A DNA stretch of 64,000 bases from the NCBI GenBank assembly GCA_024036415.1, contig JAMWET010001330.1, positions 199,501 to 263,500 on the forward strand, written 5' to 3'. A program made the position numbers and the translations under genes. Under the pieces are notes generated by a model, which had not been told where the DNA came from, did not search any database, and worked only from the letters and a program-made list of their open reading frames with translations. Shown here piece after piece: positions 13,601 to 29,052 of this stretch. The DNA is from Prochilodus magdalenae. Taxonomy: Eukaryota > Chordata > Actinopteri > Characiformes > Prochilodontidae. Within the stretch, counting starts at the first letter, position 1, and each line of letters begins with the position of its first letter.

Positions 13601-16600
13601 ATAAGACCTCCTGTTTGCTTTTGCTGCAATTCCTGTGAATGTAAAGAAACGACGACTGCAGTATGTTTTTATATGACCCTATGAACCAGAAGGTGAACTT
13701 TCTTAGTCTTTCTCACTCTCGCTCGCTCTAGTGTGGGCAGCTGTGGTGTTGGCAGTGCTGCGCTGGCAGGCTGTATGGCTGGCACTTGGTGCGTCTGCTG
13801 CTGCTAGGCCATTTGCTACTGCTCTGCCAAAGAGGAGCGTGCTAGGCTGCGCTGCAATGCTCTCAAGTACCAGCTGGGCAATGAAAATAAACCTGCCACT
13901 TTCAATATCGGCTGTTTGTGTGGGTGCTCTTTAAAACTCTCATTGGGATCAAGTGTCAACAGGAACGCCCATTCTGTCAGCGAGAGCGAGAAAACGTACT
14001 CAGCCGAGCTGTCTTTGCACTTTAAAGACAGCCTTTATCAGGTTTTAACCCTTAGAAGTCGACGGCTGTTTGCTGTTTGAATGCAAGCAGGTAATTCTGT
14101 GATTAATTAAGCAGTTACATGAAGAACAAATACAGTGATTTACATCCTGACAGCTTTGAGTCTGACTTTTTTATGTTTGTTCTGCAGTCAAGAAATAAAA
14201 AAAGTCAGCCAGAACAGAGCTCATTTACATAAACAACTCTCTTAAAGGTGCAGTAGCACAAACAGCCTCTCTAATTTTAAGAGCTTGTTTAGACAGGCAG
14301 CCTAAATCTGATTTTGGGCATATCCAGATTGTATCCAGAGTGATTTTTGATAGTCTGGACAGCAACAAATCACTAATTGGATCCCAACCACATATGGAGG
14401 TGGTTTGAAACGCTATTCCAGACGGATATTCTAAAATGCGTCTCAGTCTGGACACTCTGGCCCCTAAATTGGACTTCATAATGCCTTTTGCATCACAAAA
14501 AACAAAAACAATGGCGTATCCAGACTGATGGAAGTGCCAGGATTTGCTCTGTAGTTACTGATGTCTATGTTGATACCATAGCAATCTATGCAGATAGGCT
14601 GATAACATCTGGACACACGCGTCCAATATGGTCACTTGCAAATAACTTTGCAGACACTCGTCTCAAAAGATCTGATGTGAGAAGCGCATCAGGGTTGCCT
14701 GCAGCCTTAACACAGCCATAGGTTGGAAATGACCATATAAAAATTAAACATGATAAATTTTTGGTACATAAACTCACAAAGATCACAAACTGTCAGATGC
14801 CCCACTGTCAGCAGTAACTGCGACTTCTGACAGGCTGGTATTAACTTGATTCATAAACAAACTGGATTTTTATTTGAATAAAAAAGTGTACTTGGCACTT
14901 TTTCCTTTGTCCTGGTTATTACACTGTGGGTATTTTGTGCATGCTTCTTTATTTTACATGGATTCTCTCTTCAACACCCTCCACCCTCCTCCTCACTGCT
15001 TTACAGCTACCCTGGGTATATTTACAGACAGTGAATTTAATGCTGAGTAATTATTATTTTTATACCATGTGCTTCCAGAGGCTTTCACTGGAAGGCAAAA
15101 CAGCTCCCCACTGATCTGCTGATTGCCTCTGAGGCTGTGTGTGCACCTGGCTCCCTTTTACCTTGGCATCACTGTTCAGCACTATATCAACGAATGACTG
15201 TGCTTAGCTCATTACAAGGGGCTCCGGATGTCCCCCATATTTAAATGTCTGCACACACAGGCAAATCCCTATCTTATATTTACTTTCTCTGGTGTTTTTT
15301 CAGGCGCCGCTCTTCTTGTTTGCTTTTCCTGTTTTCTTTAAACATTGTTTGCTGATGAATAGCGTGCGCCAAGTTTGAGATCCATCGATATTGGTACACT
15401 GTAAAAAACCTGTAGGGTTACAGTCAATACCTGGCAGTAGTTTTACTAGTATAGTGCTGCTTATTTACTGAGAGAGAGCAAATGTGCAGGTTGTTGCTCT
15501 ACTTTTTATTGACATGTGCTGTGTTTACGGTAAGGTATTTTTCACACACAGCACCGTAATTCTCTCGTTTTAGAAAAAACTGCTTTAATTGCACTATACT
15601 GCAGTCTACTGTAGATACCTATTTTAGCTGAATCTAGGTCACTATAGCTATTTAAAGAACACAGTGTCGTCATGCTATTAATTACAACAGTGCTTAATTT
15701 TTACCAAGCACATTTTATACAAAGTACATTTCCACAGTTACATAAACCTGTGCCATCATGTTCGTGCACTACTGTCTTTGGTTTAGGGATCACATGTTAA
15801 GTGTAAAACTGCTATGAAATGCACTTTATATTAGAAAATGAAAGCAATCCAACAAAAACACTCGTAACGAGTACTGCAGTATGCAGAGACGAGCTGGTCA
15901 AGAACACGTTTTAGCGATAAGCTTTAAATAATATAGGTAAGTACTGCAATATGACAGGGTATGATAGTTTTTAACGAATGGAAATAAAGAGGCCCTGTAG
16001 TCACTCTGACCCCTGTTTTTATCCCCTCCTCTGTAAGCCTTTAAGTGTCTTGCTGTATGTACAGAATACGATAGATTACTGCTGGATTTCCTATGTAGTT
16101 TTTACAGTGTATTGATATTAGTGACAATCCCACTGATAAAGCACTTTTAGTGGCTGTCACTTCTTCTTTATATGAGCTGAAGTATTCAGTTTGAACACCA
16201 AGAACTCCTTGTGGTTAATTAAAGATTTCTGTGTGGCTCCATCCCCTCTGATACAATGGTCATTTAATTTTAAGATGCAATGTAACATAACCTGTCAAAT
16301 TCATACTCCAAACAGTGGAAAGTAACAGAAATGTTGACTTTGGTTTTGCTTCTGTTTACATCACTTCTTTTGTTTGCTGCCAAATGTGGTTTCCTGGTGC
16401 AGGAGGGCAGCAGAGGCTGCTATAATGGTATATATAATGGTACCTGTACTTAAATGAACTAACCTGGAGTGGAACCAACATGATCGACAAGAGATTAGAA
16501 GACTTCCTCTCATGTCGGACTGATTGCACTCGATGCTACAGCGACTCATTATCGTCTTTATTTCCTCACATTCTGTTGATAATCTCAGTTAATTTAAACG

Positions 16601-19305
16601 TTTTAAAACTGAAACTCAGTGTTGCTCATGTAAGACTCTGCTCTTTAGGCCGTTTATGTCGTATCAGCCAGTAACGTGCCATTTAACTAAACATGTTGGA
16701 ATGTTTCTTTTAGACCTTATTTAATTAAATCTGCAAATATTACCAGAGATCAGAATTTTATTCAGAAGTTTATCAGAAGTTATCTGTGGATCAACTGGGC
16801 AGTGTACTGTGCAACAGTGGGACTGATTTGAGCAACTGCTTTAGCATCACTTGTGTCTCATTAACTCTTGACCTTCTGAGAGAAAGCACTGCGTTTCAGC
16901 CATGTGGCTCTCATGTATCATTTTAATCATTACCGTCCTCCCTCCCTGCACCTCTTAATTCCACCGCATCTCATACCCCTGCATTCGTGCGTCTCTTCTG
17001 ACATCTGGGGAGCGTCCTCTTCAAGGGGAGTTCAGTGTTCAACCTCAAGTGTAGTGACACACATCGACATCCCCGTGTGACACCCTTCCTGGACATAGGT
17101 TAAACTCCTCTGGCTGTGTGATTTAGTCCTGAATTAGGCTAAATCTCTTTCTCAATAACCTGTCTCCAATTTTTGGGCAGCTGAAAATCCTGTACTACTG
17201 ACCCTGTGGTTTTTGGCTCTGTAATAAGCTTTCAGGAAGTAAATGGCTCACTTCGTTCTTATTATTAACAGTTATCAATATGGGTCAGCGAGAGAGCTAT
17301 ATATACACCACAATTTGTGGACATAGGATTTTTCATTGCGACTGTCATAACAAAATCTCATATCTCAGGAATGGTGACTTTGTTGGAGAGGGAAGAGAAC
17401 CATACGACTTTATTCTAATCTGAACAGTTGTTGCTGGTCCATTCATCATCATCTGTCTGCAGTCATTTGTAAAAGTTTATACACCTCTGGTGACGTGTTT
17501 TGTTGACGTAAACATTAGGCTTTCTGTAGAGGATGTGTTCAAACTTGTCCTCATATGACTCTTGCCTGTCTGTCTGTCGTGTGAGTATGCAGTTAGTACT
17601 TGTATGTAAACTACTGTATTGTCATGTATCTGTTTGCACCACACGTCAATGCTGCTCACTGATCTGCTGTCATAACAGAAATCTGAGGCAGAGGACGAGC
17701 ACGTGGGAGGAGCTGCTGACCTGGTTGGGGTGGGGGAGGGGGCGGAGCGGCAGTGGTCATGTTGATGGTGGAGGGGCTGTAATCCCTGGCATGGATGGGC
17801 AGATTAGAGACCGCTCCGTACCGTCAGAAAGGTGGAGGCTGCTCTAAAAGGCACGGCTAGGGCCTGGCTCTGGGGAGAGGGACTTTTCATTTATTCATCT
17901 GTCTTGTCATTTATTTATTCATGCATTTATTTATTTACATGCATATTGAACTGGAGCATGTGACACTAAGGTTTGCTTTGAGATCCGTTCTTTGGGTTCT
18001 GTTTGTCCTGCACTCTCAGAGAAAGATACTAAACTGTCATTGGGGTGGTACTTCACATATCACTGGTGTATATTCTCAGTACCTTTCTTCAGGACACTTT
18101 TGGACCATGTTGGATTGCAGTTATATATTGATAACGTCACTTTGACCTCGTCATGACTTTAATGTTTACAGTTTTAAACCATTATTTAAAAAAAACCTTT
18201 TGATTGTCTGGGAATGTGCTTGTGAAAGAACCTTGCTGTACCTTTAATGGTACATTCACATTCTTTAACCTTCGTCTTTCTGCTTATAAGAGGCATTTCA
18301 CTGATTTCACTTTATTTGGTTGCATGTACGAGGGGTGTAGCCAGCCATGGGTCGGCTTGCAGTGACAGTTGCAGTAATAAGAGGAGTAAGTTATCTCCTT
18401 TAGACCTACATCGGAGACCGCCTCTCTGTTGTTGAAACACTGTTCACGCTATGTGGCATATGCATCTGAGGGGGTCTGGCAAAACTAGCCTAGACTAGCC
18501 TCTCAGATTTTAATTCACCAGCTGCCATTTACACTGTGTGGACATTCCATGATGAATCCAAAACTACATGGGTTGTAGTTTAATTCATGACGGGTGTAAT
18601 GACTGTCTAAATTGACACTATGTTTTTCCGCTCTGAATTATATACATGGTGTATAAGAATTAGCTCACAATCCATCTGCTTGTGCTTGTAGAAACTGACA
18701 AGCCTGCTTTCAGCATGATATACAGGACTGAGTTTGAGATGCCGACTCACAGCTAACGGAAGAAACTGAACTGATATCCTCAGCCAGTTCATTTTCCTTC
18801 CATTTGTGCCATGCTCTTCAACGTTTCCCCTCTGTAATTTGTTTGTTAATTTATTGTGAGAGGTTGCGTGCTGGAAGCTGCAGAGTAAATGTTTGTTGGG
18901 GACTAAATGGCATCGTGCATCGAAGGTGCCCGCCCAAAACACAGGGTTTGACTGGGCCGCAAATAGCGTTTAATTGGTCTAATTAGTTTTGGCCTGTGAC
19001 TGCCAAATCTGATTATTCAGCAACTGTATACGCTACGTGCTGTGTGAAAATTTCAGTAAGGGCTACTTGGATGCTTTACATCCATTCAGACACGTAGCGC
19101 TGAGTTGTCTCTTGCTTTCCTTTCTCTCTGTCTTTCGCCTTTTGTTCCCTCCTCCCCCTAACAGTGGAATTTCTGAATTAATGAGATTCTGGACACAAGC
19201 TCCTTCCTCTCTCTCTCTCTCTCGTCTCATTTCTCTCTCTTCTCTCCTCTCTCTCTCCCCTTCTTTCTCTCTCCTTCTCTTTTATCTTTTATCTGATAGT
19301 GGATG

Positions 19306-19346
<41 letters not shown>

Positions 19347-19451
19347 CTCCTGCTTTTCTCTCGATCATTCCCGCTGCGTCTCTCCTCTATGTCTGTCTAT
19401 CCCTCTACCAGGTCTCTCTTCCACAGTCTCGTCTCTCTCTCTGCTTGTCTT

Positions 19452-19484
<33 letters not shown>

Positions 19485-22400
19485 TTAGATTCCCATTTCC
19501 CGAGACATTTAATACAGTGTGGAAACCTCTGTTTTGCAGTTTTTCCAATGAAGCAAGTGGATTATCCTTTCTTTAATTGAGACATATCCCCTGAACATAA
19601 TTTTTTTCACTAGAAAATTAAATAAATAAATGAATGGTGGTCTCTGACTTTTAGGCACTACTGTACTTAGTTATTACAAACTGAATTACACTTGGATTCT
19701 ATATTAACGTCTGCCTTTCAGAAGACATGACAGAAATGTAAAGAGGGTCTGCACACACAAATACATTTTCACCAGATTCAGACTATGGTAAAATATTTGC
19801 TCTTCCGTTTACAGACTGCAGGTTTGGAAACTCCATGAATAGACAGCTAAATGAAATCCTGTCCCCCTGCTGTCATTTTGCAGGTGTAGGTCCTGTTTGG
19901 AATTTTGACGTCTGAAGAAGCCGTGGTTGCTCAATAATGTGTTAAGCAGCATTGATTAGCGGTGTTAAGTTCCTTTGGCTTGCTACTTTGGTTCTAAAAT
20001 GAATCAATAATGTTGAACGGGGGTCTCAGTGATCAGGGGCTACGTGCTGCGCGCTCAGTGCGCCCTTATCATTCGTCTTTGTTTGCCATGCAGTTAGCTG
20101 CTGTAATGGTCTCCATCAGAGAGAGAGGCTGTATGCTATAGGTCAAAGGCTTATGAGTCCCAAGCAATCTTCAGCGCCTCACTCGGGTGTAACGAACGGG
20201 TTTGGGATTGGTTTCGATTTTAAATGTGTGTATTCAAATTAGAGTGTAGGTGAAATTTGAGTCCATACCTAATGGCAACCCCAAAAGAGTTGTTTTTAGG
20301 TCTGACTGGAACCTGCGAGCGATTTTAAAAAATTCACAAAGCCAAATGGTTCATTTAAGATCTCTGGTTAACGTTACTGAGCAAAACACCACCTACTCTC
20401 TTTCTGTAAACAGCTGTCAATTAAAGACAGCCTTGCTCGTTTTTTTCCTGACATATGATTCTACTTTTAGTCTGCTTGGCGGCTGATTACCTCACGAGTG
20501 TTCTGAGTCGGGGAAACAAGGTCAGGTTTACTGGGATGGCCGTTCCATTGTAATAGAAGTTGTGTGAATTTGGTGTTCTGCTCTGTAAGTAATAACGCAT
20601 GCTGATGTGGTTGCAATGTCTGTTAGAACTGCTGGGATTTCCACACTCAACTAACATCTTCCTGTAGAGCATAACAGAGGACCCCAGAACTTTTAATCCC
20701 ACTTTTAATCAATAGGGTTGTAATCTGTTCACCTCAAACACACCTCCCGCGTCGTAGTGCTGAATACCGTAAAGTAATACTTAAAAATGGCTCCAACATT
20801 TTAATGCTGTTTGGATGACTTCTACCTATAACAGTGAACAAGAGTGTGTCACATTTAGTCATAAGGTGGTACAAACCAAAAACTGACATCATCTTATAAT
20901 TAACATTTCAGGATAAATGATAGGTCATATTTTCAAATACAGCCCTTTAGATGCTGAAGTAAACATGTGTTTTCAGTGTTCACAGTGGCTTATGATTCAG
21001 TGATGTCCTGCACTTTTAATAAGAGCCGTATTTAACAGATAACGTAGGTGTAAAACATTTAATGGGGCACAAAACAGAGCCGTGTATGTAGATGGAACCT
21101 AGGGCTCCTAAATGTTATTATAAGGCACATCCCGTAAACTTGTTCATACACTTGTGGTTGTCAGACACTGCTGGAATTTGGAAGGCATTCACTCTGTCAG
21201 TAGCAGCTGGTCTTTGGTTTGTTGTGAGGACCAGGCCCCGAGGCCGCGGTGTTGTCTCATGTGGCTAACCGAGTGAGGCAGTGCCTCTGGTGGTGTGAGA
21301 GGCTGGTGTCCATGCATTGTGACTGAAACACCCCAGACTCATGATAAAACTCAGCCCTAGTAAAGAATGATCGGTGTGCGCCGGCATATCACCCAGAGCT
21401 TCTCAGAAACAGTATGTCTGACAGTGTTAACAACTACCAAGGCAAATTTATTTGAGATTGCTTTACGGTATAGGGTAGTTTAAGTCAAGTGAGTGATGAT
21501 GTAGGTATGCAGTTTGCACAGTGCATATTGGTGGACATAAGTTGCCATTACTTGTGGGTTAGACTGGTCTTCTGCAAAACTGAGGATCCATGTTTCTGAA
21601 AACAGTAGAGATAGGCAAACTCTATATAATGATACTTCATGTGCACGACACACAAAATGACAGAATCACTATATTCACATTTTCTGAGGTCAAATACATT
21701 GGAACAGACAAATTCATCCACCTGTAGAGCCACATGTAGCTACAAATGCTGTAATAAAAAGTATAAACCTGCAACTTCACTGACTTTTATCCAGTTTACT
21801 GATAAACAGTGAATCTAATAATGCTTTGTTTACTGAAACGTAGTTATTAAGTGCTCGGGATATATGAACGATATGCCTAGAAAAGCATACTGTGTTGTAG
21901 TTTATCATGATAACGAAGAATCACTTGATTTCAAAACGTTTTTTTAACCATCCATTAGTCAAAGCTAACCAACATGAAGTGAGGGGACTGTCTTTTTGTA
22001 CATGTAAACATGGTGGTAAAAACATTGAAGGAGGTAGGAAGGAAATTCCTGGCAGACAACAGTTATAAACTCCCTCTTCACGCAGACTAACAGTGTACCA
22101 TTGTTTTGTAGCGTAGTCTGGCCTTCATCAGGGAGTAATACACAAGGTGGAACAAAGACATAAATATTCCCCACCATCAGGTAAAGCAGACTGTCTGTTT
22201 AAATATTACTGACAAACCTGGATTATGGTGCTCACTGTCTCCACAGTTAGCTGTCAGCCTGTGCGCCTGGTTTGTTATTCCTGGATTGTGTACATTTCAC
22301 TGAACAGTCCTGAGTTATTTTTACCCCTGTAAATCTGTAATGTCAAAGATTGTCAAAATTGTAACAATCCTATAAACACACAGAAACAGAGGTGCCTGCG

Positions 22401-24539
22401 TCAAAATGCTGTGCTTGTGATATCAGCGTTTAGCTACTGAAGTGGATTCAGCAAGTAGCTGCTGAGTGGTTCGTTAATTTGGCTTGGTGAGGAGGGATGA
22501 TAATGATTCGGTGGGCATTAATAAAGTGAGAGGCAGTTTATGGTTGCATCTGCTCGAGTTCTTGACACCACCATGTTGCTGACTCAAAGCCAGCTCAAGC
22601 TAGCCTAAATTAAATGTACCAGATCACAAAGAAATAGAATCATACTGCAGTTTGGTGCATATTGAGTAATAAGGGAAGATCGTGTCCTCAAAGAACAGGC
22701 CTAGAGGTCTTGTGGATGAGATATCATCAGTCTGTGTGAAGCAGTGGATGGAGGCAGCAGTTGTGGTAGAGAAGGCATGGACATTTGTGGATGTTTAGAC
22801 GATGTTTGGTCAACAGTACTAACATTGCAAACGGTAAATAAATGCATTTTATGCAAATTACATCATATTATTCTTTTTTATTGTTAGTTGTACTGAAGTG
22901 TTTGGTCCAGCTGTTTCTTTAAAGAAGTTCTTAGGGTCTTTTTTTTTTTTTTTTTTGTTTCACAGTTTGAAAATGCCTGGTCTTTACATTACATAAGCAT
23001 TTGGTACAAATAGACCAACAAAAATGTAGGCTATTATTTAAACCTTTTTGTATTTTAATGTTTTCATAGCTAGAATTGGCTGATGGAAGAGCTGTTTTTA
23101 GGGTTTTGGCTAATACCCAACATACATGTAGGCCTGGAACATATACACCTGGAACATGCTAGTACCTGGGGCTGTGTATTGGCAAAACCTGTAAGCAATG
23201 CAGTGTATCATGATTTCTATATCATAAAGTTTAATTTTAGATAAAGTGTTGTAGCCATACCACCATTAGCATAGATTTGCTAGTGTAAACATTAGCAGTG
23301 TGCACTTACTCTACTACTGTGCACTGAAGTAGAAAAGTGAAGGTGAAGAACATTAATAATAAAATGAAATGCTATCTGATATAAATCTTTGAATGTTTAA
23401 AAAAAATGATGTGTTTTGGAGATTTGATACGATATCACAAAAGTGATCAAATTGTGATAATCTGTATTTTTGAGATTTTCCTACACCTCTACTAGTACAT
23501 GCTTTTTATAGGCTGAATTCCAACAGAAAGAACAGTATTCGCTCGTTATTGAGGTTTTAAAATAGACAATATACAGTATATCGGCATTGTGATAAATTGT
23601 GCCCCAGTGCAAAACAGCACGCTTCACTGAACACATCTGTGATATTTTCAGTACTGTCTTAAGTAGAACTACTACATATTTGTGTTTTAAAGAGAGAAAT
23701 ATTAGTCCTGGTTAACTCCATTTAGTTCAACACAGTTTGACAAATCTTAAATAGACTTGTAGCGTTCACAGTTTTGATAGTATTTGTGGTGTAATGTACA
23801 TGGTAAATTGTCCTGAAGTATCAAAATATATTATTTTTGACATTGTTAATCTCTGAATAAAAAACTTAAGCAACATAGGTTATCTACCTGTATAAATAAC
23901 ATGCTGTTTAATAAAGTGCTGTGTAGTTTGGTCTAGGTGTATAGGTGGATGGATATTATTTATGCTTGCTTGCTTGAAACCAGAAGTTGTTGACAGCAAA
24001 CACCTACTTCCATTAACTACTTCCATTAACTTTCATTAACAATGTGTTCTTACGGGGAAGATTTGTAAAGCAGCAACTTCAGAAAGACGGGTTCCCTGCT
24101 ACGCCCTTAGGTGACCCTTTAGTAGGGCAGTGCTGAACCGTGCTGAACCGTGCTGAACGTAGCACAGAATGTTTTTGGGGTCATGTGAACAAGGTCTTTC
24201 AAACAGTTTTGCTGGTCTTTCTTCTCTTGAACAGAAACGACTTTATCTACCCCTTTGTTCTTTTTAATACCCCCCAGGTTCATAACTCCCCATGGCTTCA
24301 TTGGTGTTACGGGGAGTCCATCACCTTTCTTGTTTCAAGTGCCCCAGTCGTATATCAGGGCCTTTTCTCACAGGATGTCCTCCCACTTCCTGCAGGCTGC
24401 TCTGAGGAATCACTCAGAGTGCTGGGATTGAGGGGGCTCTACCTGTTAACTCCATTTCTCCTGTCACGCTTAAGCACACATCCAGACAACCTACGTGTTC
24501 ACACGTGATATGATAACTGTTTGCGTGTGTGTGCACGTT

Positions 24540-24570
<31 letters not shown>

Positions 24571-27500
24571 ATGAGAGAGATTGAATTACATCAGGTGGTT
24601 ATGATCAGATGGAGATACAGAGTGAAAAAGGTTTGACTGTTCTGTAGATGTTTGGAGAAAGTGAATCTGTTTTGCAAGGTGTGTGAAAGTCAGAGACCAC
24701 AATGGCCAATAAGTACTTGTTTATCTAGATGAACTATAAGATAATCCAACTGCACAACAAAGAAGAATGGCTATCAAGAAACCCTTACTAAGAAAAATAA
24801 ATAGACAAAAAAATGTTTGCAAACCAAACAGCAAAGAAACTGCTGGTCTTCTCAGAACAACTGACTTACCACCCCAGAGTCCAGACCTCAACATCACTGA
24901 ATGTGTTAGGTTGAATAGTTTGACCCGTGAGAAGCAGAAAATGACCTCTCAGACTGAACTGTGTCAACTTCTAGGACTCCCCTGCAGATGTTTTTGGACT
25001 GAAAGAAGGTGACATCTGATATTAGTGGGGGGTTTTATTTTATACAGACCACTAAGCTCACCTGCAGGAATAGACTGATCTGGTACTCCTGATCACCATC
25101 ATGGTCAAAATACAAATAATTGTAGTCTGAATTTAACGACTAACCAGTCTCTTATTGCAGATAGTTTACTTTAGTTATTTTTATGTATTTTTATAATGTA
25201 TTTATTTATTGACCATGTAGCGATAATTAAACAATACACACTCTGACTCTTGTTTATATTGAATGATACTCCTTCCAAAGAGCTAATTAATGGTGGTAAT
25301 GTCCATGAGATATTTATTCAATGTAAAAATTGTTCTGGCAGAATTTTGCTGCTCCTTGAAAATCCATAAGTGGATCATTCAAAAAATGATCACATCAGTC
25401 GGACCTCAGTTTAAACCACTGCCATCATTCATTCTGACTGTCATTCATTTGTTTTATTGTCCCCAGTACTTCTGTAATAGCTCTCTTCAGCTCATTTAGT
25501 CCAGTGGTAATGTCTCTGGCTAATTCTGGACTTATTTGCGCACCCTCACAGTCTTTGTTTTCTTTGCCCTTGTTATTTGCCTCACAGTCCCCTCTTCCCT
25601 CCTCATCTCTTTCTCTTTCTCTTTCTCTTTCTCTCACTTAGTCCCTCTCTCACTGTCTCTATCTTGCTCTTACTCTCTCTTTCTTTCTCTCTTTCTCTCC
25701 CTCTCTTTTATGAACCCCCTCCCCGTTGAGGACAAGGAGGTGAAAGCCAAGCGGATTACAGTGGCAGTATAAATTCTGGCCAACCCACCGAGGGATTTTT
25801 CTGCACTTTCCTGCGAGTGTGTTGGGCTGGGTGGGGGATGGGCTGAGTTTGGATTCAGAGTATTGTTCTTGTTTGGTTGAGGCTCTAGCCGCGGCCCATA
25901 CCCAGATCACTGCCAGGAGGAAGGGGGGCGTGGGGGGGTTACGGTATGTGTGTGCGTGTCTGTGTGTGGGGTGGATAGGTGGTGAACAGGGGGGGATGCT
26001 AATGCTACTTTGCTACTAATTTGTTTCCATCTGTCCAGTCATATTGTGTCTGTAGCAGCACTTCCCCAGAGTGCAAAGCAGTGTTATGATAGGCAAATAA
26101 CTGGCAGGAAGAATGTTTTCATTTTATTCAAATGCGGATAGAAGGACACGATTATAGGGAAGCATGGACTGACAAACCAAAGATGTAGCTGGTTAGAAGC
26201 ATGGGTATTCAAACGCACACAAACTCTCAATCGTAGCATACTTTCATCATCTCATTTTTTAATCCCAGTTCAACAAAGTACATTCAGGAGTTGAAGACCA
26301 CCCAGACACTAATATGGCTAATGGACGCCCCCCTGAACATGGTTTATTGTCTTTCATCCATTCTGGGCCATCCTGATTGTTTCAGGAGACGGCAGTGAGC
26401 AGCGTTTTACTCTCATCATTGCATTAACACCTACACTTTGACTGGGAATATTATGAAGAATTTATGGGGTTTGAGTGCCAGGTTGTTTTTTATGGATGGC
26501 TGTAATGAGTGGAATCTTATTGTTCAATTCACTAATCTAACAGGCGTATTGTGCCACCGCTAACACGATGGCTGCTAAACAAAGCGCTAGCGCTTGCCTC
26601 GTTTCAGTCGGCCTTTCATGTGGTTCATATCGCAGGCGCTTTCATCAGCCCTCCCTGCTGTGCAAATTTAGATGGGAAGGGTCTCTTCGCCAATGGGATT
26701 AGTTTCAAACTGGTACTTGTCCAGTGGTGTTGAGATTTTTGAAAAGAGCTTACCTAACCTACACACTCAGAAGACTCCTGGGGGTTAATGTGGGCCCTTA
26801 AATTGTTTGATCTACAATTAGCTTGCTGGATAGCCTTGTGAGGAAAAAAGTCAAGTGCCCACAATAAGCAGGAGACCATGCTTCATCCCACCACTCCAGA
26901 TGCGCTTGGTGGTAATGGCATCTCGAATGCAGAAAACAATCGAGTGAACATCCTGGCTGTTTTTCCTATAGTTTTCTGAGAGAGAGAAAGAAAGGAACTC
27001 GACTTCCTATGTGAGACATTCTTACCAAAATGCACAGATGTGTTGGTTTTTGCATGACATCAGTCAGACAGAAGACATGCGGTGGTGCTGCGAAATGTAC
27101 CAGAGTTTTGACAGCTTGTGCAACAGTTAGATGTTGATAAATCTGCAAGATCACTCTCCGTGGAAAACATTCAGATTTTTGGGAAACAGCTGTGTTTCTC
27201 GAGCTGCATCTCAGTGAATTTTGGCAGCTCTTTGCCATCAATTGTCAGAAGTGCTCATGAAATACTCCAAAGCAAGACAAGACACTGGACAGTTTGTTGT
27301 CATTCGGCCTGCCTCGATAGCTTTCAGTCTTGCCTTAGTCAGCTCAACCACAGGGTCGCTGTCCAAGCAAGAACCAAGGAGGGCAATAATGTTAGTGCAG
27401 AGAGCTTTTATTCTCTGGAGTACTCTGATCGGTGCCTTCGTCATGACATTCATATTCCAGCAAGTGAACCATTTCTGTCATTAGTGTGACCACATATGCC

Positions 27501-28689
27501 TGTCATTAGGGTGACTACTTCTGTTGACATGCTGCCCACACTGAAATAACCCACCAAAAAAAGAAAAACACATGAATTCCTACTGCTGTCATTGCATCTT
27601 CATGTAATGAGTAATTAGCGTATGCCAGTCAGTGTAACTAAAGCATATAGAACATGTTGCTGTAAGAGTGCAGACCTTCTCTGTATAAATGTTCTTTTGC
27701 AGCACTGTACAAAAGACCATCTTTCATTTATTTCATTTTCAGCCAAAACAGCCATTAATTACAGGTTGATCTACTCTTAGCACCAGGAGAAAGGCAGAAA
27801 GCATTTTAACTGAAAATTGCACAAAATTATCATCAACTGCATATGACATTGCATTCCTTTATTACAGCACCCATTCCTTTCGGGAGTAATTCAGTTGTAG
27901 ACGGTGGTTAGGTGTTCTGCTTCTGACAATCCAAACCGTTTCATACACATTCAGTGATGTTGAGGTCTGGACTCTGGGGTGGTCTATCCATTGTTTGTCT
28001 TTTTTGCCTGATTTTTTCTTTTTTGAATTCTTGACAGCTACACATCCTTTCAGAACCATCGTGTTAATTAATGTTCTTCTAGTCAACGTGTGACATGTAT
28101 TAGATGAATTACAGCTCATGTCATATTTAAATATTACATTATTTGCCTTGGCGATGTGAATTCCAAGCCGCTGTTTTTCGTATTGGGTTTTGTACTGTAT
28201 AAAGTTTATTAGCTAACGTATTTCTCATATGTGGATGTGGTTGCCTGTCTGATGTGTCCTGTGTGGTAGCTGTTACCACTTTCACTAACTGTCCAGATCT
28301 TTCTCAAATCTGTCTCATGAAAAAGTCACTCTGGCACTGGACACGCTGGTCCGTGCTCCCCAGACCCCTATTTTTGCCCACACCAGGTGCAGGATGTTTT
28401 GGGCACGTTACATGATCCAGAGCAAATGCAAGCAAGGATCTGCCAGTGACCCTGAGTTGGGATAGGGCAGGATGATGGGCCAGGCAGGTTGGTACGGTCT
28501 GGCGGAGGGTGTCTCAAAGGTCAGGGGTGAGTGGGGTGCCAGGAATAGGGGTGTGAGATGCCTGCCCTGTCTACTAGCCCACAGCAACTAAACATGCTGT
28601 CAGTCAGCCTCGCTCGACCCTGACCTTTCCACCCTGTGTCAGCGGAACAATAGCTGGTCAAAGTAGGGCAGCGTTTTATTCTCCTTCCC

Positions 28690-28720
<31 letters not shown>

Positions 28721-28999
28721 TTCTTTATGTCCCTTTCTTTTCTCCTTCCCAGCTCATGCTCTGTATTCTCTCCCAAGCCAAGCTCTTTATCTTTCTCTCT
28801 CTCGTGTTCTTTCTTGCGTGCTTTCTCTTCATCTCTTTCCTTTATGGTCCTCCACCTCCTCCTGCTCTCTCTCGCTCTTTATCTCTTCTCTCCCTCCCCT
28901 TCTCTGCACATGTACTCCTTTTTTCTGTTTTTTTCTGTCTGCCTCTCTCTCTTTCCAGCTCTCTCACTTTTTCTTTCTTTCTCTCTCTCCTTCCCTCCC

Positions 29000-29052
<53 letters not shown>

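Noticed and set aside
17700..17770. GC-rich stretch as promoter or CpG island
   Set aside because: Short, with few CpG and no open reading or splice donor nearby.
19037..19580. 179-codon frame and nested frames on the + strand
   Set aside because: Product is Ser/Leu repeats from a (CT)n tract.
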